A stretch of DNA of 64,000 bases from Liolophura sinensis (Eukaryota; Mollusca; Polyplacophora; Chitonida; Chitonidae): contig NC_088307.1 of the NCBI RefSeq assembly GCF_032854445.1, forward strand, positions 28,002,547 through 28,066,546, written 5' to 3'. Made by a program: the position numbers and the translations under genes. The first letter of the stretch is position 1. Each line of letters starts with the position of its first letter. Positions 25,291-37,861 of the stretch are shown in pieces. The notes beneath the pieces were generated by a model that worked only from the letters and a program-made list of their open reading frames with translations, was not told the origin of the DNA and did not search any database.

Positions 25291-26189
25291 GCTGCTCAGC
25301 GGATTCGCCAATACTCGGGTGTGAGTTCCACAGCATCACACACAGGTACTGTAGGCATGACGCCGTTCACAAAGTTATGGTGACCTTATCATAATAGCTC
25401 TTTCAGAGATCGATCTGTAAGTGGAACAACTATTTAGAAGATAAAAATGCTACGTCGGTTTTTTCGAGGGTATAGACTCAAAGGTATATGGCTTTACAAC
25501 TTACAAAAATTTTCATTATGAGAGCGATCTATAATGGCCCTTCTAATATAAATGATACTGTCAGCTGATATCGAGCACACTTTAACACTTTACAAACAAA
25601 AGACATAAAGACATTAGAGTGAACTGATACCGGGAAGTATTCACAAAAGATGTATAATAATGATATTCAACAGATATTATAAGCAGTAGGCTTCAAAACC
25701 ATTATATCCAACCGATATCCATTAGCTTTTACAAACAACATATTTTACAAACGCGAGATAAATGATATCAAAGGGATAGCGATTAAAGTATACAACGATT
25801 GCCTTAAGCCTAGTTAATGGGCTTGTTGCAAGTTTTGTACACTTTATCCTGTATTTTTTGATATCGTACATATCATATTTGTAAAGAATTCTGTTTGTAA
25901 AAGCTAATGAATAGCGTTCATAGCGTACATAGCGTTTTCGTTAACCTGACTATAAGCGTTCAAGAGGGAGAGTCTTTACAACGCAGTGGAGATACGAATA
26001 CAAATAATGGACGTTCGCACGGACGGGCGCCGACCGCTAATACAATAATACCATAGGCCCCTATATCACAAAGGGATCTTAGACTGAAGTCAAAATTTTA
26101 ATCATGAAATTTGGTAAGTTCCTTTCCGTAATTTTAGATAAAATTAGTTGTGCAATAACTTACCACAATTTACGTTGTCAAACAATATT
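25291..26189. other. Non-coding stretch, nothing recognised
   Basis: AT-rich, with repeated GATAT motifs but no clear unit; no exon supported. Confidence 0.5.
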
Positions 26190-26384
26190 TTGATTTATTT
26201 ATTTGATTTATTCGATTGGTGTTTTTCACCGTAATCAAGAATATTTCACTTATCCGACGGCGGCCAGCATTATGGTCGGTGGAAACCGGACAGAGCCTGG
26301 AGGAACTCACGACCATCGGCAGGTTGCTGGAAGACCTTCCTACGAATGTCTGCAGAGGAAGCCAGCATGAGCTGGAGCAATATT
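26190..26384 (-). mobile_element. Family 1 SINE, near full length
   Basis: On the plus strand: a TTTATTTATTTGATT start (reverse of the tail), AATATTTCACTTATCCGACG, GGCGGCCAGCATTATGGTCG, and AGGAAGCCAGCATGAGCTGG. The head is truncated after the B-box region. Confidence 0.9.
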
Positions 26385-27319
26385 ACGACCTTGTTACATC
26401 AGAAATAACAATTTTAAAATGATTTTAAATTTTGACTGAAGTATATACGATCGCTTCGTGATCCCGGGGCCTGATGTGTCGGCAGTATAAGACTATAAGA
26501 CTGTCTGTTTTTTGTTTTTTGGCAGTGATTTGGATTACGTCGGTTGTCACTCTATCGGGGGGCAAATAACAATTATTACATTCTTTTTTCTATCGGAATG
26601 AATGTGGATAACCTTGTCGTAACTAAAAATTACGCAATATTCACGAACGAGCCTGTGTTGATGGAAAGACGTTTCTAAATTTATTTATGTATATGATGGA
26701 TGTTTTTCATAGCTTTATGGTGTAAGAAAATCTGTCTGGATGCAAGTAACAATTATCACATCCTTTTTGTGTCGGAGGAATGTTGTTCAAGCTGTTTACA
26801 GCACATTTTGAGTTCTGCTCTTCACTAGGTGTCATTTGTACCAGAGGCTTTGGAGATTCAACCTGGTTTGCATTGGTGTGTTATTAGTTGAAATTTGGGT
26901 GGATGAAAAAAGTTTGAAAATTGGTACAAAAAAGTGTACGACATTATTGTGAAGAGAGGCTTTAGATTATGCCACGGTTTAATTCGATGTCTCCAGCGCA
27001 ATGCCTATCACGTTTGTTAGTTCAAATACTAACTGATGCTATCAACACAATTGGTGGTCTTAGATTTATATTATATGGTGTCCTGGGATGAAGAAAACAA
27101 ATACCGGAAGTCAACAAAGAGATTTTGCGATTTATGTTATGATGGTTTAACAAACCAAGAACCATCAACAGCATTCAGGTGTTAATTACATCTTACTGAT
27201 TTTCTTATTAACGGAGTTGTCTGAAAAGCTTCTACTCTACGCTAATTCACACTTCAGAAACCAGTCATAAATAAATGCCCATTCACACTTACGTATACGC
27301 CTCGAAATAGATATTCGTT
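26385..27319. other. Non-coding stretch, nothing recognised
   Basis: Two related lines, ending in AACAATTATTACATTCTTTT-like and AACAATTATCACATCCTTTT-like sequence (about 26550-26595 and 26748-26790), suggest a diverged local duplication of roughly 190 bp. No exon supported. Confidence 0.35.
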
Positions 27320-27344
27320 TACCAGCCGTCTTTCCAGATCAATA

Positions 27345-27960
27345 ATCGCACGGCCAATTCCCAAAACGACGTTTAACACAAACCACCAAAGAACTTGGAA
27401 AGAATATAAGGCACGGAATTAGGACGAAATCATGCAAAGAGAAGCAGTCAAGAGTTTTCAGTGATGTTGGAAAGACGCAAGCTATATGTGCTAGGTGAAT
27501 GAGTGAAACCCGCACCCAAGTGGTGTACCACAACAACAACGACATGATTGACACATTACGCGAGAAGAGGGTGATACGTTCCTCCAAGATAGTGGATACT
27601 AATGTAAAAGAGTACAGAATAGACATTAAAACCAGAGCAGTGAAGAGAGTGAAATTTTCGAAACATTCTCATTCATATTACCAGAGAAATCCTGCCTCTT
27701 ATCAGTTGACCTCAGTCAGAATTTTATTCCGGCTGTTCATTTACATGCAGTAAAAATGTCAACGTACGGCTCTTGCGCCACGGCTTAAGCAGAATTCATT
27801 CAAAAAATGTAGTGATCTTAGTTGTATATTGGATGTCACTGGTCGAGAAATGCTCAAAATGCTGTGTTGTCATCAAATTTAATGTACAATCACATTACAA
27901 CAATGCAGCGATTAAATAATGCCATAGGTATACATTCAACTATTCATACAAATACATTAA
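27345..27960 (+). repeat. Dispersed repeat family A, long copy
   Basis: Contains AATTAGGACGAAATCATGCA, CAGTGATGTTGGAAAGACG, a TTTTATTCCGGCTGTTCA segment and ATGTAGTGATCTTAGTTGTA, in the order also seen in parts at 37.2-37.5, 40.7 and 53.8 kb. Open frames inside show no known domain. Confidence 0.6.
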
Positions 27961-28065
27961 GGTCGATGCGTTAATAAAAACATGTTTTCATAGGCTGAAG
28001 TAGAGTCACCGAGACAATAGAATCGTTGGTCGCCGACACAGCTGTGGTCCTAATGTCGTCGTCAC

Positions 28066-28135
28066 ATGTATGAATGTGTGTATGCTTTGGGTTTTACGTC
28101 GTACTTAGCAGTTGTTCATTCATATGACCAGCGTC
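28066..28135 (-). mobile_element. Family 2 SINE-like repeat, 3' end fragment
   Basis: GGGTTTTACGTCGTACTTAG followed by TTCATTCATATGACCAGCG is the reverse complement of the end of the family 2 copies at 28285-28480 and 38334-38505. Confidence 0.6.
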
Positions 28136-28284
28136 CGCTGGTCAATCCTGGGTCCAGGGTCAATCCTGGGTCGGGTCACACCTAAAACTCTTAAAAAAAA
28201 GGAAGTTGTTACTTCCTCGCTTGGCGTTCAGCATTTAGAGGATAGTGCAACGCTTTGTTGACTCACATCAGTATAATGGCTAGG

Positions 28285-28480
28285 GCAGGGCTTAGTTGCC
28301 TTAGGTAAGTCGTCTTAGTGAAGCAGCACTAGACAAAAGAGCGGTGGATATCCGTCCTGCAACAAGCAGGCACAGTACATGCACTCTAAGGACTCCTTCG
28401 TCGTCATATGACATATAAAAATATTGTGAAATACGACGATAAACCTCAAACATTCACTCACTCATTCATTTGGCGAGATG
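28285..28480 (+). mobile_element. Family 2 SINE-like repeat with CACT/TTCA-rich tail
   Basis: Contains GTGAAGCAGCACTAGACAAA, AGAGCGGTGGATATCCG, CATGCACTCTAAGGACTCC, CGTCGTCATATGAC and ends AACCTCAAACATTCACTCAC. About 85% similar by eye to the copy at 38334-38505. Non-coding. The promoter type is not clear to me. Confidence 0.8.
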
Positions 28481-29720
28481 AGTCAGTATGTGTGTGTACT
28501 TATACCGTGTCTTCATAAACTATGAGGCCAAAGTGGTACCACCTGTGAAGAATCCTGTCAGAAGACACCAGATGTGACACCCCACTTGGTCACATTACAC
28601 TGATACTGGGCCAACCAGTCGTATTTCCTTGCTCCAACCTCTCAGTGTTGAGTGCCAAGCCAGGCAGCAACAAGTACATGTACCATAGAGTAAGTCTTTG
28701 GCATGACTCAACCCGGGATTGATCCCAATGCTCCCTTTTTCGAATCAGATGGTCTAATTATATATGGCCATCGAAGCGGTCATGTTGTCACCTGAGTGTA
28801 ATACATAATAAATAGTGATCTTTTTTCCGGGACATGTGGATGCTGTTGTTGTATTGGGTGTAAATGGGCCTGGGGGCACCGAAAACGTCTTCAAATCCAG
28901 CTTAAGCGCTTTAACGGTTCCGGCAATATGCCAGGAAGTTTGTTAGGAGACTGACGAGGGGCGGTGGTCTAGAGCGGGCAATCTCCTATTATAATGAACG
29001 CCTTGAAACCACAATGATGGTGTTTTACCTCTTCACAATCATACATTATCTTATATACGACTGTGTGAGGCCCGAGTATATCTCACTCGGTATATTTCCT
29101 TAAGCACTACCGCCGGGTGAAAGTTTCGGAATAACACAATCTCCACGGCAAAGTACGCGGGCAAGTAATACCATCACCGGTCAAACTAGCTAAATCTGCA
29201 TTTGAGGTCCATTAGTTTGCACTGTGTCCGGATGTAACGAGTGGAGACAGCCTGCTTGGTTTAAGAAGGGATTTTTCCACAGGGTGCATCGTTAGTTGAA
29301 CACAGCGGGTTAATCATACCATTCTCCTCTCCCGTGGAAGCCAGGACACGTCAACCAAGCTTTCACGAACCACCATTTCCGGTGAGGCGTCTCCCGTATT
29401 TCTACCTAAATCGTTCGTTCTAACAGGCCACCAGCTGTGATGAAGACGGGAAGATACTCAAAGCCACACGGTCAAGTCTGTTTTTAAATGCCAAATGGCT
29501 GTTAAACTGACTGGTTGAAAGTAACAATTACCCCCCCCCCCCCCCATCCCCAACCTCAAAATTAAAAGGAGTGTCCATAATTCGCTAGTTTTCAGTAAAT
29601 TCAGTGATGGAAATCATGCATTCTTTCGAACAAGATATAACAATGTATTGTTTGAAACACGGACTTCTCAAAAAATGGGGTATGAAAAAAAATACAAATA
29701 AAAAAAGACTATGGCCCAGA
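28481..29720. other. Non-coding stretch, nothing firmly recognised
   Basis: Includes a run of 14 C at about 29530-29543. No exon supported. Confidence 0.45.
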
Positions 29721-29724
29721 GAGT

Positions 29725-30650
29725 AACTAGAGCAGTGACGACAGTGTAATAGTTGGTAAATGGTCAAACGGTCCGGCCCTCAGTTGGTGTTTTATTCTGA
29801 CTGTTAATGTATATGTTTAAAACGTCCGACCCTGGGTCGGGCTTTATTCTGAAGGCTGGTGTATATGTTTGAAACGTCCGGCCCTCTATCAGGTTTTATT
29901 CTGACTGCTGGTGTATATGTTTGAAACGTCCGGCCTTTAATCAGAGTTTTATTCCGACTGCTGGTGTATATGTTTGAAACGTCCGGCCCTCAATCAGGGT
30001 TTTATTCTCACTGTTGATGTATATGTTTAAAACATCCGGCCCTCAATCAGGCTTTTATTCTGACAGCTGATGTATATGTTTGAAACATCCGGCCCTCAAT
30101 CTGGGTTTTATTCTGACTGCTGGTGTATATGTTTGAAACGTCCGGCCCTCGGTCGGGTTTTATTCTGACTGCTGGTGTATATGTTTGAAACGTCCGGCCC
30201 TCAATCAGTGTTTTATTCTCACTGTTGATGTGTATGTTTGAAACGTCCAGCCCTCAATCAGGGTTTTATTCTGACTGCTGGTGTATATGTTTGAAACATC
30301 CGGCCCTCAATCAGGGTTTTATTCTTACTGTTGATGCATATGTTTGAAACATCCGGCCCTCTGTCAGGGCTTTATTCTGACCGCTGATGTATATGTTTGA
30401 AACGTCCGGCCCTCAGTCAGGGTTTTATTCTGACCGCTGGTGTATATGTTTGAAACGTCCGGCCCTCTATCAGGTTTTATTCTGACCGCTGGTGTATATG
30501 TTTGAAACGTCCGGCCTTCAATCAGGGTTTTATTCTGACTGCTGGTGTATATGTTTGAAACGTCCGGACTTCAATCAGGGTTTTATTCTCACTGTTGATG
30601 CATATATTTGAAACATCCGGCCCTCAATCAGGGTTTTATTCTGACTGTTG
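29725..30650 (+). repeat. ~53-bp minisatellite, 17 copies, seeded in a family A repeat
   Basis: Units of 52-54 bp begin at 29771 with GTCCGGCCCTCA..., followed by GGTTTTATTCTGACTGCTGG and TGTATATGTTTGAAAC. The 45 bp before the array (ACGACAGTGTAATAGTTGG, TAAATGGTCA) matches family A elsewhere, and the unit corresponds to the family A segment that reads GGGTTTTATTCTAACTGTTC-like sequence. Confidence 0.93.
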
Positions 30651-30655
30651 GAATA

Positions 30656-31187
30656 AGGACAAGGACAGTTAGAACAACATGGACAGTTAGAACAACGTGG
30701 ACAGTTAGACCAACACGGGCTGTTACAAGAACATGGACATTTGGACCAACATGATCAGTTAAAACAACATGCACAGCTACAACAACATGGACAGTTACAA
30801 CAACATGGACAGTTACAACAAAATGGACAGTTACAACAACATGGGCAGTTCAAAAACATGGGCAGTTAAAACGACATGGACAGTTAGAACAACATGGATA
30901 GTTAGAACAACATGAACAGTTACAACAACATGGATAGTTACAACAACATCGCTAGTTAAAACAACAAGGACAGTTACAACAACATGGAGAGTTAAAACAA
31001 CATGGACACTTAAAACAACACGGACAGTGACAACAACATGGAGAGTTAAAACAACATGGACAGTTAGACCAACATTGACAGTTACAACAACATGGACAGT
31101 TACAACAACATGGACATTTAGACCAACATTGACAGTTAAAACAACATGAACTGTTAAAACAACATGGACAGTCAGAAAAACATGTGC
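30656..31187 (+). repeat. 18-bp minisatellite, about 29 copies
   Basis: Unit AACAACATGGACAGTTAG with substitutions. It directly follows the 53-bp array. Minus-strand frames read as VHVVLT hexapeptide repeats and lack any start context or domain, so they are not called as protein. Confidence 0.95.
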
Positions 31188-31200
31188 CATCAACCAGCAC

Positions 31201-32230
31201 CTAAAACATTTGGTATCATTTACAATGGAGAACGGTCTATAAATTGGCTAAATGGTAAATGGCTTGCTTTATTTGAAAGGTAAGGAGTCATTTATAAATA
31301 ACTAACGTGGGGTACGAGACATGCATGTGGGACAGGTTTAGGCGTGCACGGCTATAACAGATGGTTTGTGCGGTCGATTCAGGGAAGGAAGACGTGAGAA
31401 GCCTAACAGACAATGAAATATGATGATAGGAGATTCCAAGAATATCACAGGCCTGTGCAAGACATGAACAATGTTCATTGTGGCCCAAAAATCAACGTAT
31501 TCCACAGTTTGCTTAGTTTTTCTTGTGGTACAAGTGCCATATCTTAATTGATTCAGTTTAACATTTGTACTTTCTTTACATCCTAGAAACGAATCTGTTA
31601 AATTTAACAGCATATGTTTCTGAGTTGTTATCCAATAGATTCTGTCAGTCGACATGGTATTATGTTATAGACACAAAATTACTCCTTAAAAGGGCGAACA
31701 GAAGAATTCTGTTGGAATAACAGAAGAAATCATGAATAACGTAATAGTTTGTAGCAATAAGACAATAGTTCCTGCCATCACTCAGAAAACAGGGTGTCTT
31801 GTCCTTTTAACATCAAAACGATATGGCTGCAATGGCCGAAGTGTCTTTCAGCCACAATCGTCTATTCATTTATTTTAACATATCAATCTTTTGTGTAATT
31901 AAAATATATAATGTTTATTTCTTTATTGATACATGTTAATGACCAAGTAGAATAAACAAACCATCATCCTGCGATAAGAAATTACCTCACAATAATCTAT
32001 AAATAAGTCTGATTAGAACAATAGAAGTGAGGACTAGGAACGATCAACAGATGAGTCATATTCAGCTGATTTTATTGCTTTTGGGCAACGGTAACCCGAC
32101 GGTTAAGTGGTTATTATTGGACAAACTATATCTCTTAAGTGAATCAAATGATGACAAATAATGAGCAAGTCATGTATACTTACTCAGCACAGAAACTGTG
32201 CATAGATATACATACACTCACTCAACAAGG
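31201..32230. other. Non-coding stretch, nothing recognised
   Basis: The 105-codon minus-strand frame at 31338-31655 has no motif I recognise and no paired splice signals. Confidence 0.45.
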
Positions 32231-32370
32231 TTCTATTTATTTATTTAAATTTACTTATCTGCATTATGGTGGGCGTAAACCGGGCAAAGCTTGGGGGAAA
32301 CATACGACTATCCGCAGGTTGATGCCAGACTTTCCAACGTACGCCCTGATAACAAGCCAGCATGAGCAGT
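32231..32370 (-). mobile_element. Family 1 SINE, internal part
   Basis: Plus strand shows TTTATTTATTTAAATTTACT (tail reversed), CATTATGGTGGGCGTAAACC, ACTATCCGCAGGTTGATGCC and AAGCCAGCATGAGC. The AATATTTCAC block of the tail is deleted. Confidence 0.82.
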
Positions 32371-32437
32371 CAACAAAGTACTTGTGGGTAGATATAAATA
32401 CATTGTTCTTTCTTTTACAAATACATACTGTCTTTTT

Positions 32438-33640
32438 CTATTCGTGGTTGAATAACAACTTGTTGTTAATGAGCAGACGATAATGGTTATTCAAGTCACG
32501 TGTTTTCAAGGTCATTGACTGAGGAAGTGTCAAAATGAAGGTTGCTAAGTTCAGTGTGTTCACCACCGGCGTCGATGGTTTCTGTGCAAAGAATTCTTGC
32601 GGAATCTCCTCCCAGATTGCGACAACGTTTGGGGCTGGCGTCACTGCCGTCTCAAGCGTGGGCTATTCCGTCCCAGACGCGCTCAGTAGTTGCTAAATCA
32701 GGTGAATTTGCAAGCCAAGGGTCCACATGAAAGTTGTTTGCGTCCATAAATGATCTTGGCACCCGAGCCATATGATCATTGAACAAACCTACAACCATCG
32801 GCAGCCATAAGCAATCGGCGACGTTGGTGGTTCCGTTCGCGTTATCTAGCGTTCGCTGTCTTCTGGAATCTAAAAGAAATGTTGTGCGCACGTTGAAATT
32901 GTATTCTGGACCAATCCATTAAATTTTGCTGGTGATTGGACTCTTCGATGTTGACAGATAAGACACAAATGCAGAGTACTGCAATTAGGGTATTTGTACA
33001 TTTATCTGTGGAAAGCATTTCAACTATTTATACAGTTTTTCTTTGAACAAAAAGATGCAAAATATGGACTTTTGCACTCACCTTAGAAAACTGTTTGATA
33101 TAGAATTCAAAATGCATTAAATGTTCCTGGTCATGGTTTGTTATACGTTCTAACAGCTGAAATATAGCTTAATTTTTGTATGAACTCTAAATCCAGCAAG
33201 TACTTGAGAGGGAGTACGCCTTTGATTCTCGTTACTGATTTTACCATGTTTTCATATCCAGCATTTACATTTGACTATTGCTTGTGGTAAGTAAAACTCG
33301 ACCGAGTCCACTTAGTTCTGACCATTATCTATCTAGATTCAAGTCAGAGCGTCTCTAGAACTGGCCTTGTTAATTTAGAGGAATGGTTAGCACGAGTGAT
33401 TGTAAATTAATGCTCATTGCCGTGCTTCAGCGAGAATTCGTCGCGGGTCTGGTTAATTTTATCGTCATCATCTACGTGTTCCTGTGCTACGTGAACGAAG
33501 ACGGGTAAGCAGCGAGTTATTAATACTTAATGCCTGTCCCCGTGCAAAAGACAGTAGGCGTTCGTCGTCAGATTTAACCAGCCGCGGAAGGCGTCGCCTC
33601 ATTGGTAACAGACAATGGCTCAGGTGTAGTTCCCGGAGTT
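32438..33640 (-). pseudogene. Decayed Tc1/mariner-type transposase
   Basis: Reading the minus strand, 32652-32891 gives a frame with FMDANNFHVDPW followed by LANSPDLATTERVWDGI, which matches the Tc1 pattern W-x-A-x-SPDL-x-P-x-E-x-W. The next frame (32438-32644) continues with IWEEIPQEFF, as in Tc1 C-termini. About 1 kb upstream on the same strand, near 33480-33630, RLPRLVKSDDERLL resembles the N-terminal basic region. The frame is broken by stops and shifts, so it is a relic. The N-terminal match is weak. I did not find clear terminal inverted repeats. Confidence 0.65.
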
Positions 33641-33959
33641 CGGCTCAAAACCTCAGTAGTAACATTCAGTTGTTTAACTCGCCTTGCCTCGACAGCTTTT
33701 CTCCAGGACACGGCCACGTGTTTGTTCTCGTGGATCAATTGGAAGTAGGAGACCATGATTACCCAGAGGTGCCAGGTAAAAAACAATACCCTCATAACTT
33801 TCTTGCTTATGTTTTTGTCGTCGAATCTGAAAGTGTAATTCATTTCCCTGTATCCTGTCACGAAAGTATGTTAGGAACGATCGCATTAGAGAAAATGCGC
33901 TGTCGTCAGAAGGAAATTTTAAAAGACGTATTTATTAATTTATCTATGTGATTGATTTA

Positions 33960-34090
33960 ACGCCATATTCCTAAATAAATCTCTTACAAGATGGGGGGGG
34001 GGGTCGGTTTTATGGGTGGAAGAAACCCGCCGTAGCCACGGACGCACCGGTGTGTGATAAGTTACTGACCAAACGTGACATGTACTCACT
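33960..34090. repeat. Family 3 dispersed repeat fragment with poly-G
   Basis: TTTATGGGTGGAAGAAACCC and GATAAGTTACTGACCAAACG resemble 47951-48035 (TTTATGGGTGAAGAAAACCA and GGCAAGTTACTGACGAGCG). A run of 11 G precedes it. Possibly another SINE family, judged only from two fragments. Confidence 0.4.
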
Positions 34091-34611
34091 CACGTGATAC
34101 AGCTGGAATACAAATGGCCTTAATTCCTCGCAAAACTACGCAAACAACGGCAAACACGCCATGGAGTGTTTATCGTCTTCATCCCCCTCGGAAAAGTAAG
34201 AACAGCGGAAGTCCAGTCATTCCTTGTGAAGATCGGGCTTGAACCATATCTGTTATAACAAAACAATCAGGCGCAAATTGTACCGTTTGATTGATTTCCC
34301 AGAGCTACGATCGTAGTTACATCTTTTGTCATACGATTTGTTTAAACGTTTTGTATTTCGCTTTTCACAATATAAACCAACATCGCACTTGCACCGAAGG
34401 CAGTTTATCAACACGAAAGCCTAACGGACAAGCCTTGATATCCGGGCATTGTTTGTAAAGGCAGGGATTTAAGGCATGCCTCCTGTGCCAGCGAGTTTGA
34501 GTCACGCCTCGCTATTTTAATATCTATTATACCTATATTATATATTTACATATAACTGACAGAGGCAAAATGCTCAGAGTAAAATAACAATCATGAGATA
34601 CGGCTTTGTTA

Positions 34612-34657
34612 TTTACTTGAGTACGGCGTAAAACACCAATCAAATAAATAAATAAAG
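34612..34657 (+). mobile_element. Family 1 SINE, tail only
   Basis: TTGAGTACGGCGTAAAACAC followed by CAATCAAATAAATAAATAAA. The tail is close to the family consensus, so this is a severe 5' truncation of a fairly recent copy. Confidence 0.85.
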
Positions 34658-34659
34658 TA

Positions 34660-36985
34660 ATTTATTGCAAAATCCATTTTAATTTAAGCTGCGCGTAAAG
34701 AAATCCTGAACAGAGCTTACTTTTTGTAACAGATGTACATCTAAATCCCGTCGTCGAGCGCATGGCATTTTTTTAACAACTTCGGAAATTTATATTGAAG
34801 TAAATGAAAGTGTCCTAATGCAGAAAACAACTTAAAATGTTGTTGAGAATGTTTTTCTAATAGACTGATATTACCATTCTTTTGTTGGAAAAATGAATCA
34901 CAAAAATCGTGTTGAACTTCTTCTGTCTGTTATCTTCCTCATGCATCACGTAGTGATTTATACAGACAGGGATTGTTTATTTCAAACCATAAGGCATACT
35001 GCTTCCAGAAATCGAACCAGCTGTGGACATCCACAATTATCTCCAACTACGCTACATTCTTTAATTTATTTATTGATTTATTGATTATTGATTTATTGAT
35101 TGTTGATTCATTGATTTATTTTATTGATTTATTTGTTCGATTCTTGTCTAAAATCATATTTGATGGTGGTCTATCTTCAAACAAAGAAATGACTCCTGCG
35201 TACAACCGGAAGTATTGCTTAGTAAAACATGTACACTGTGTTTAAAAAATCTGAGTTTTCTTTTGGATAACGTTTCCTAGTACACAACGCTAACACGTGG
35301 GCTGAGAACTGGAAACAAATGAATTCACGTTGCAAAGGACCCCCTTGTGTTCTGTACAACCAACATGGACCATGTGACGCTTTCACCTCTTGATTATTTA
35401 ATGTCTTCTGCAACTTTTATCAGCCAATTTTACGTCTCGCCAGAACGTCTGACGTAAGTCGTTGCAATAGTTGAGTTTAAAAGGCAACATGGCGGCATGC
35501 CATGACGTTAGATGAACGTAATTAGCCTATGTTTAATGCTTGCACCGCTGAGAGTTGATAATCTTTTTTCCAATTGCTGCTTAGCATATAGGCATAAGTC
35601 AAATGTCACATCTGTATTATGCCTCCGAGCTGCAACAAACTTTGGCTGTGTATGTTTATGTGTTGGTAGATCTCATCTACTGGGGAACAGCATTATCTCT
35701 GTTAGCCTGAACGACACCCCTTTCGGGATATCTACAAATCCGATAAATGATTAACACTAGGATATATACACTCAAACTCTTCATCTGTTAATTTTAACAG
35801 AAAGCCAGTTGTTTGAGTAATGCTAGAATTTATTGGTATTATAACACAATATTTTGTCACATTAAAGGCGAGGGATGTATATTCATCGTGTGGAATATGA
35901 TCGCCACAGTTGCAATAAAAGCGTAGCTGATATACGTATTTTGAATATACACAGTTTATAAACTATCATGGTTTATTTGGACACTGATTTTGTTCATTGG
36001 CCTTATAAAATTATTCCTTGAGTCTTTTCATCATCATTGAAATCGACTGATTGCTTAACTTTGCATGAATCCGTCCTAATGTGTTATTTTACATATTTTC
36101 GCTTGAGTTGAATGTTATTTTGGATACCAGATATGCGATTACTGACCATTTTGGTTTACGTCTGGCGTACGAATGTCTGTATCCACGTCCAGATTTCATT
36201 TCATTCAAGTGACACACATCTAGCGATCTCAGTTTTTTTACATTCAGGGAGTGTATTTTGCAGCTTAAGTGTGACCATTTACCAATTACCAAACCAATGT
36301 CGTCGCTTCTCTGGATTTACTCTATGCTGTACGTTTTTATAGTATTGTTAGGTTTCCTATGTTTGTTTGATGACAATTTTTATGAAAACAGTTTTTAAAT
36401 TAATTAAAGACATTATGGACATACTCTTGTGCTTCACGATAGATCTCCAGCTTAACACACAGCTTTATAGCGATTTACAAGTAAGGAAGCTTATGTCTGA
36501 TAGCTGCGCCCAAGTGGTGCTAAGCTATCAGCAATGTAACCGTTCTAACTACGCTTGGTTGTTGTATATGTTATGCCTTCTAGAAAACACAAATCATTGG
36601 AATCGACACACTTTGTCTGTGCGCACCTCAAACTCTGGTTTTATCATTTACAATGACGTCAGTCTGTGTTTTTCTTCCACTTATTATAAATGCTTGCGGA
36701 TCGAATATAATCACTTTCCACCTTCAGGCCGATGAAGTTTAAATTAGACACATATAACGTTGTCGACTGTGTCGACACTTCTACACTCTAAGCGGCATAA
36801 ACAACGATATAGGAATGGAAAAGCAGCACTAGACCAAATGTATATCTTAGTATCCACCTGAAAGTTTAAAATCTTGGTGTCAAGTGGACATTCGTATGCG
36901 TGACAAAATGTAAACAGGGATTCACGTATCGATTCGTATACCAACCGTCAGCCAGAATGAATCCGAGCTGTATAACTACTAATCA
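34660..36985. other. Non-coding stretch with TTGA/TTTA-rich microsatellite
   Basis: A degenerate ATTGATTT repeat lies at about 35058-35130. AACATGGCGGC at 35486-35496 matches the YY1 motif often found at housekeeping promoters, but no exon is visible beside it. The 122-codon frame at 36367-36735 is not recognised. A short minus-orientation family A fragment lies at about 36040-36095. Confidence 0.4.
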
Positions 36986-36987
36986 AA

Positions 36988-37122
36988 ACCTCATGCTGGC
37001 TCCCTCTCGTGGATTCCCCCAGGCTCTGCCCGGTTTCCTCTCACCATATTGCTGATCGTCGTCGTATAAGTGGAATATTCTTGAGTACGGCGTAAAACAC
37101 CAATAAAATAAATAAATAAATC
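36988..37122 (+). mobile_element. Family 1 SINE, 3' half with internal deletion
   Basis: TCATGCTGGCTCCCTCTCGT joins directly to GGATTCCCCCAGGCTCTGCC, skipping the middle of the body. The end TATTCTTGAGTACGGCGTAA with (AAAT)n is intact. Confidence 0.88.
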
Positions 37123-37159
37123 ACCAAAACAGCGTTCGCTACTAACCACTAAATTTAAA

Positions 37160-37560
37160 TAAGGACATACAGCATAGCTGCACCGTCAGTGTAATGGCCT
37201 GCAAATGGTGACATGAAACCAGTGAAATAAGGCCTCTTATCAATTTACTCCATTTAGGGTTTTATTCCAACTGTTTATGGAAATGCATAGATAGTAGCAA
37301 ATTACACGTCCCCTAGCACTAAAGCGTAAGCAGAATTAGGTAACAGAAATATGCGATGATGTTAATTCGTATATTAGACGTCACTTGTGTAGAATTACAC
37401 AAAATGCTGTGTTGTCACATTTAGCTATGACTGTATATGAAGGGAGAATAATAATTCATGCAATGAGAAACAGTCTACAGTTTTCAGTGAGGATAGAAGT
37501 ACGTAAGGATTGCTCAAGGTATATACACTGAATCAGCATCGGAATCGTGTACCATGCCGG
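37160..37560 (+). repeat. Dispersed repeat family A copy
   Basis: Order of segments: AACCAGTGAAATAAGGCCTC, GGGTTTTATTCCAACTGTT, AGTAGCAAATTACACGTCCC, then AATTCATGCAATGAGAAACA and TTTTCAGTGAGGATAGAAG. This copy gives the order used to place the minisatellite units within the family. Confidence 0.65.
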
Positions 37561-37576
37561 TAAATCAGTTTTACGT

Positions 37577-37854
37577 ATTTATCTATTTGTTTATTTATTT
37601 ATTTATTTGATTGGTATTTTACGCCGTATTCAAGAATATTTCACTCATACGACGGCGGCCAGCATTATGGTGAGAGGAAACCGGGCAGAGCCTGGGGGAA
37701 TCCACGACCATCCGCATGTTGCTGGAGGGCTTTACCCTTACGAGGAAGAGGGAGAGGAAGCCAGTATGAGCTAAACTTGAACTCACAGCGACCGTATGAG
37801 TGAGAAGCTCCTGGCTCATCACGCTGGGCTAGCGCGTTAACCAACGGAGCCTCA
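37577..37854 (-). mobile_element. Family 1 SINE, full-length reference copy
   Basis: The only copy here with head, body and tail. Read on the minus strand, the head has an A-box-like TTGGTTAACGCGCTAGC and a B-box-like GTGAGTTCAAGTTTAG, as expected of a tRNA-derived Pol III promoter. The body holds TGCCCGGTTTCCTCTCACCA, and the end is AATATTCTTGAATACGGCG plus (AAAT)n. Confidence 0.93.
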
Positions 37855-37861
37855 GATGCAG

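Noticed and set aside
29771-30650. Regularly spaced repeats considered as a CRISPR array
   Set aside because: Units are directly adjacent with no unique spacers, and the DNA is eukaryotic.
30831-31193. Minus-strand frame with VHVVLT hexapeptide repeats
   Set aside because: By-product of the 18-bp array, no start or domain evidence.
33484-33951. Plus-strand frame of 155 codons
   Set aside because: Antisense to the N-terminal part of the Tc1 relic and beyond; no recognisable domain.
36367-36735. Plus-strand frame of 122 codons
   Set aside because: No motif, signal peptide or splice support that I could find.
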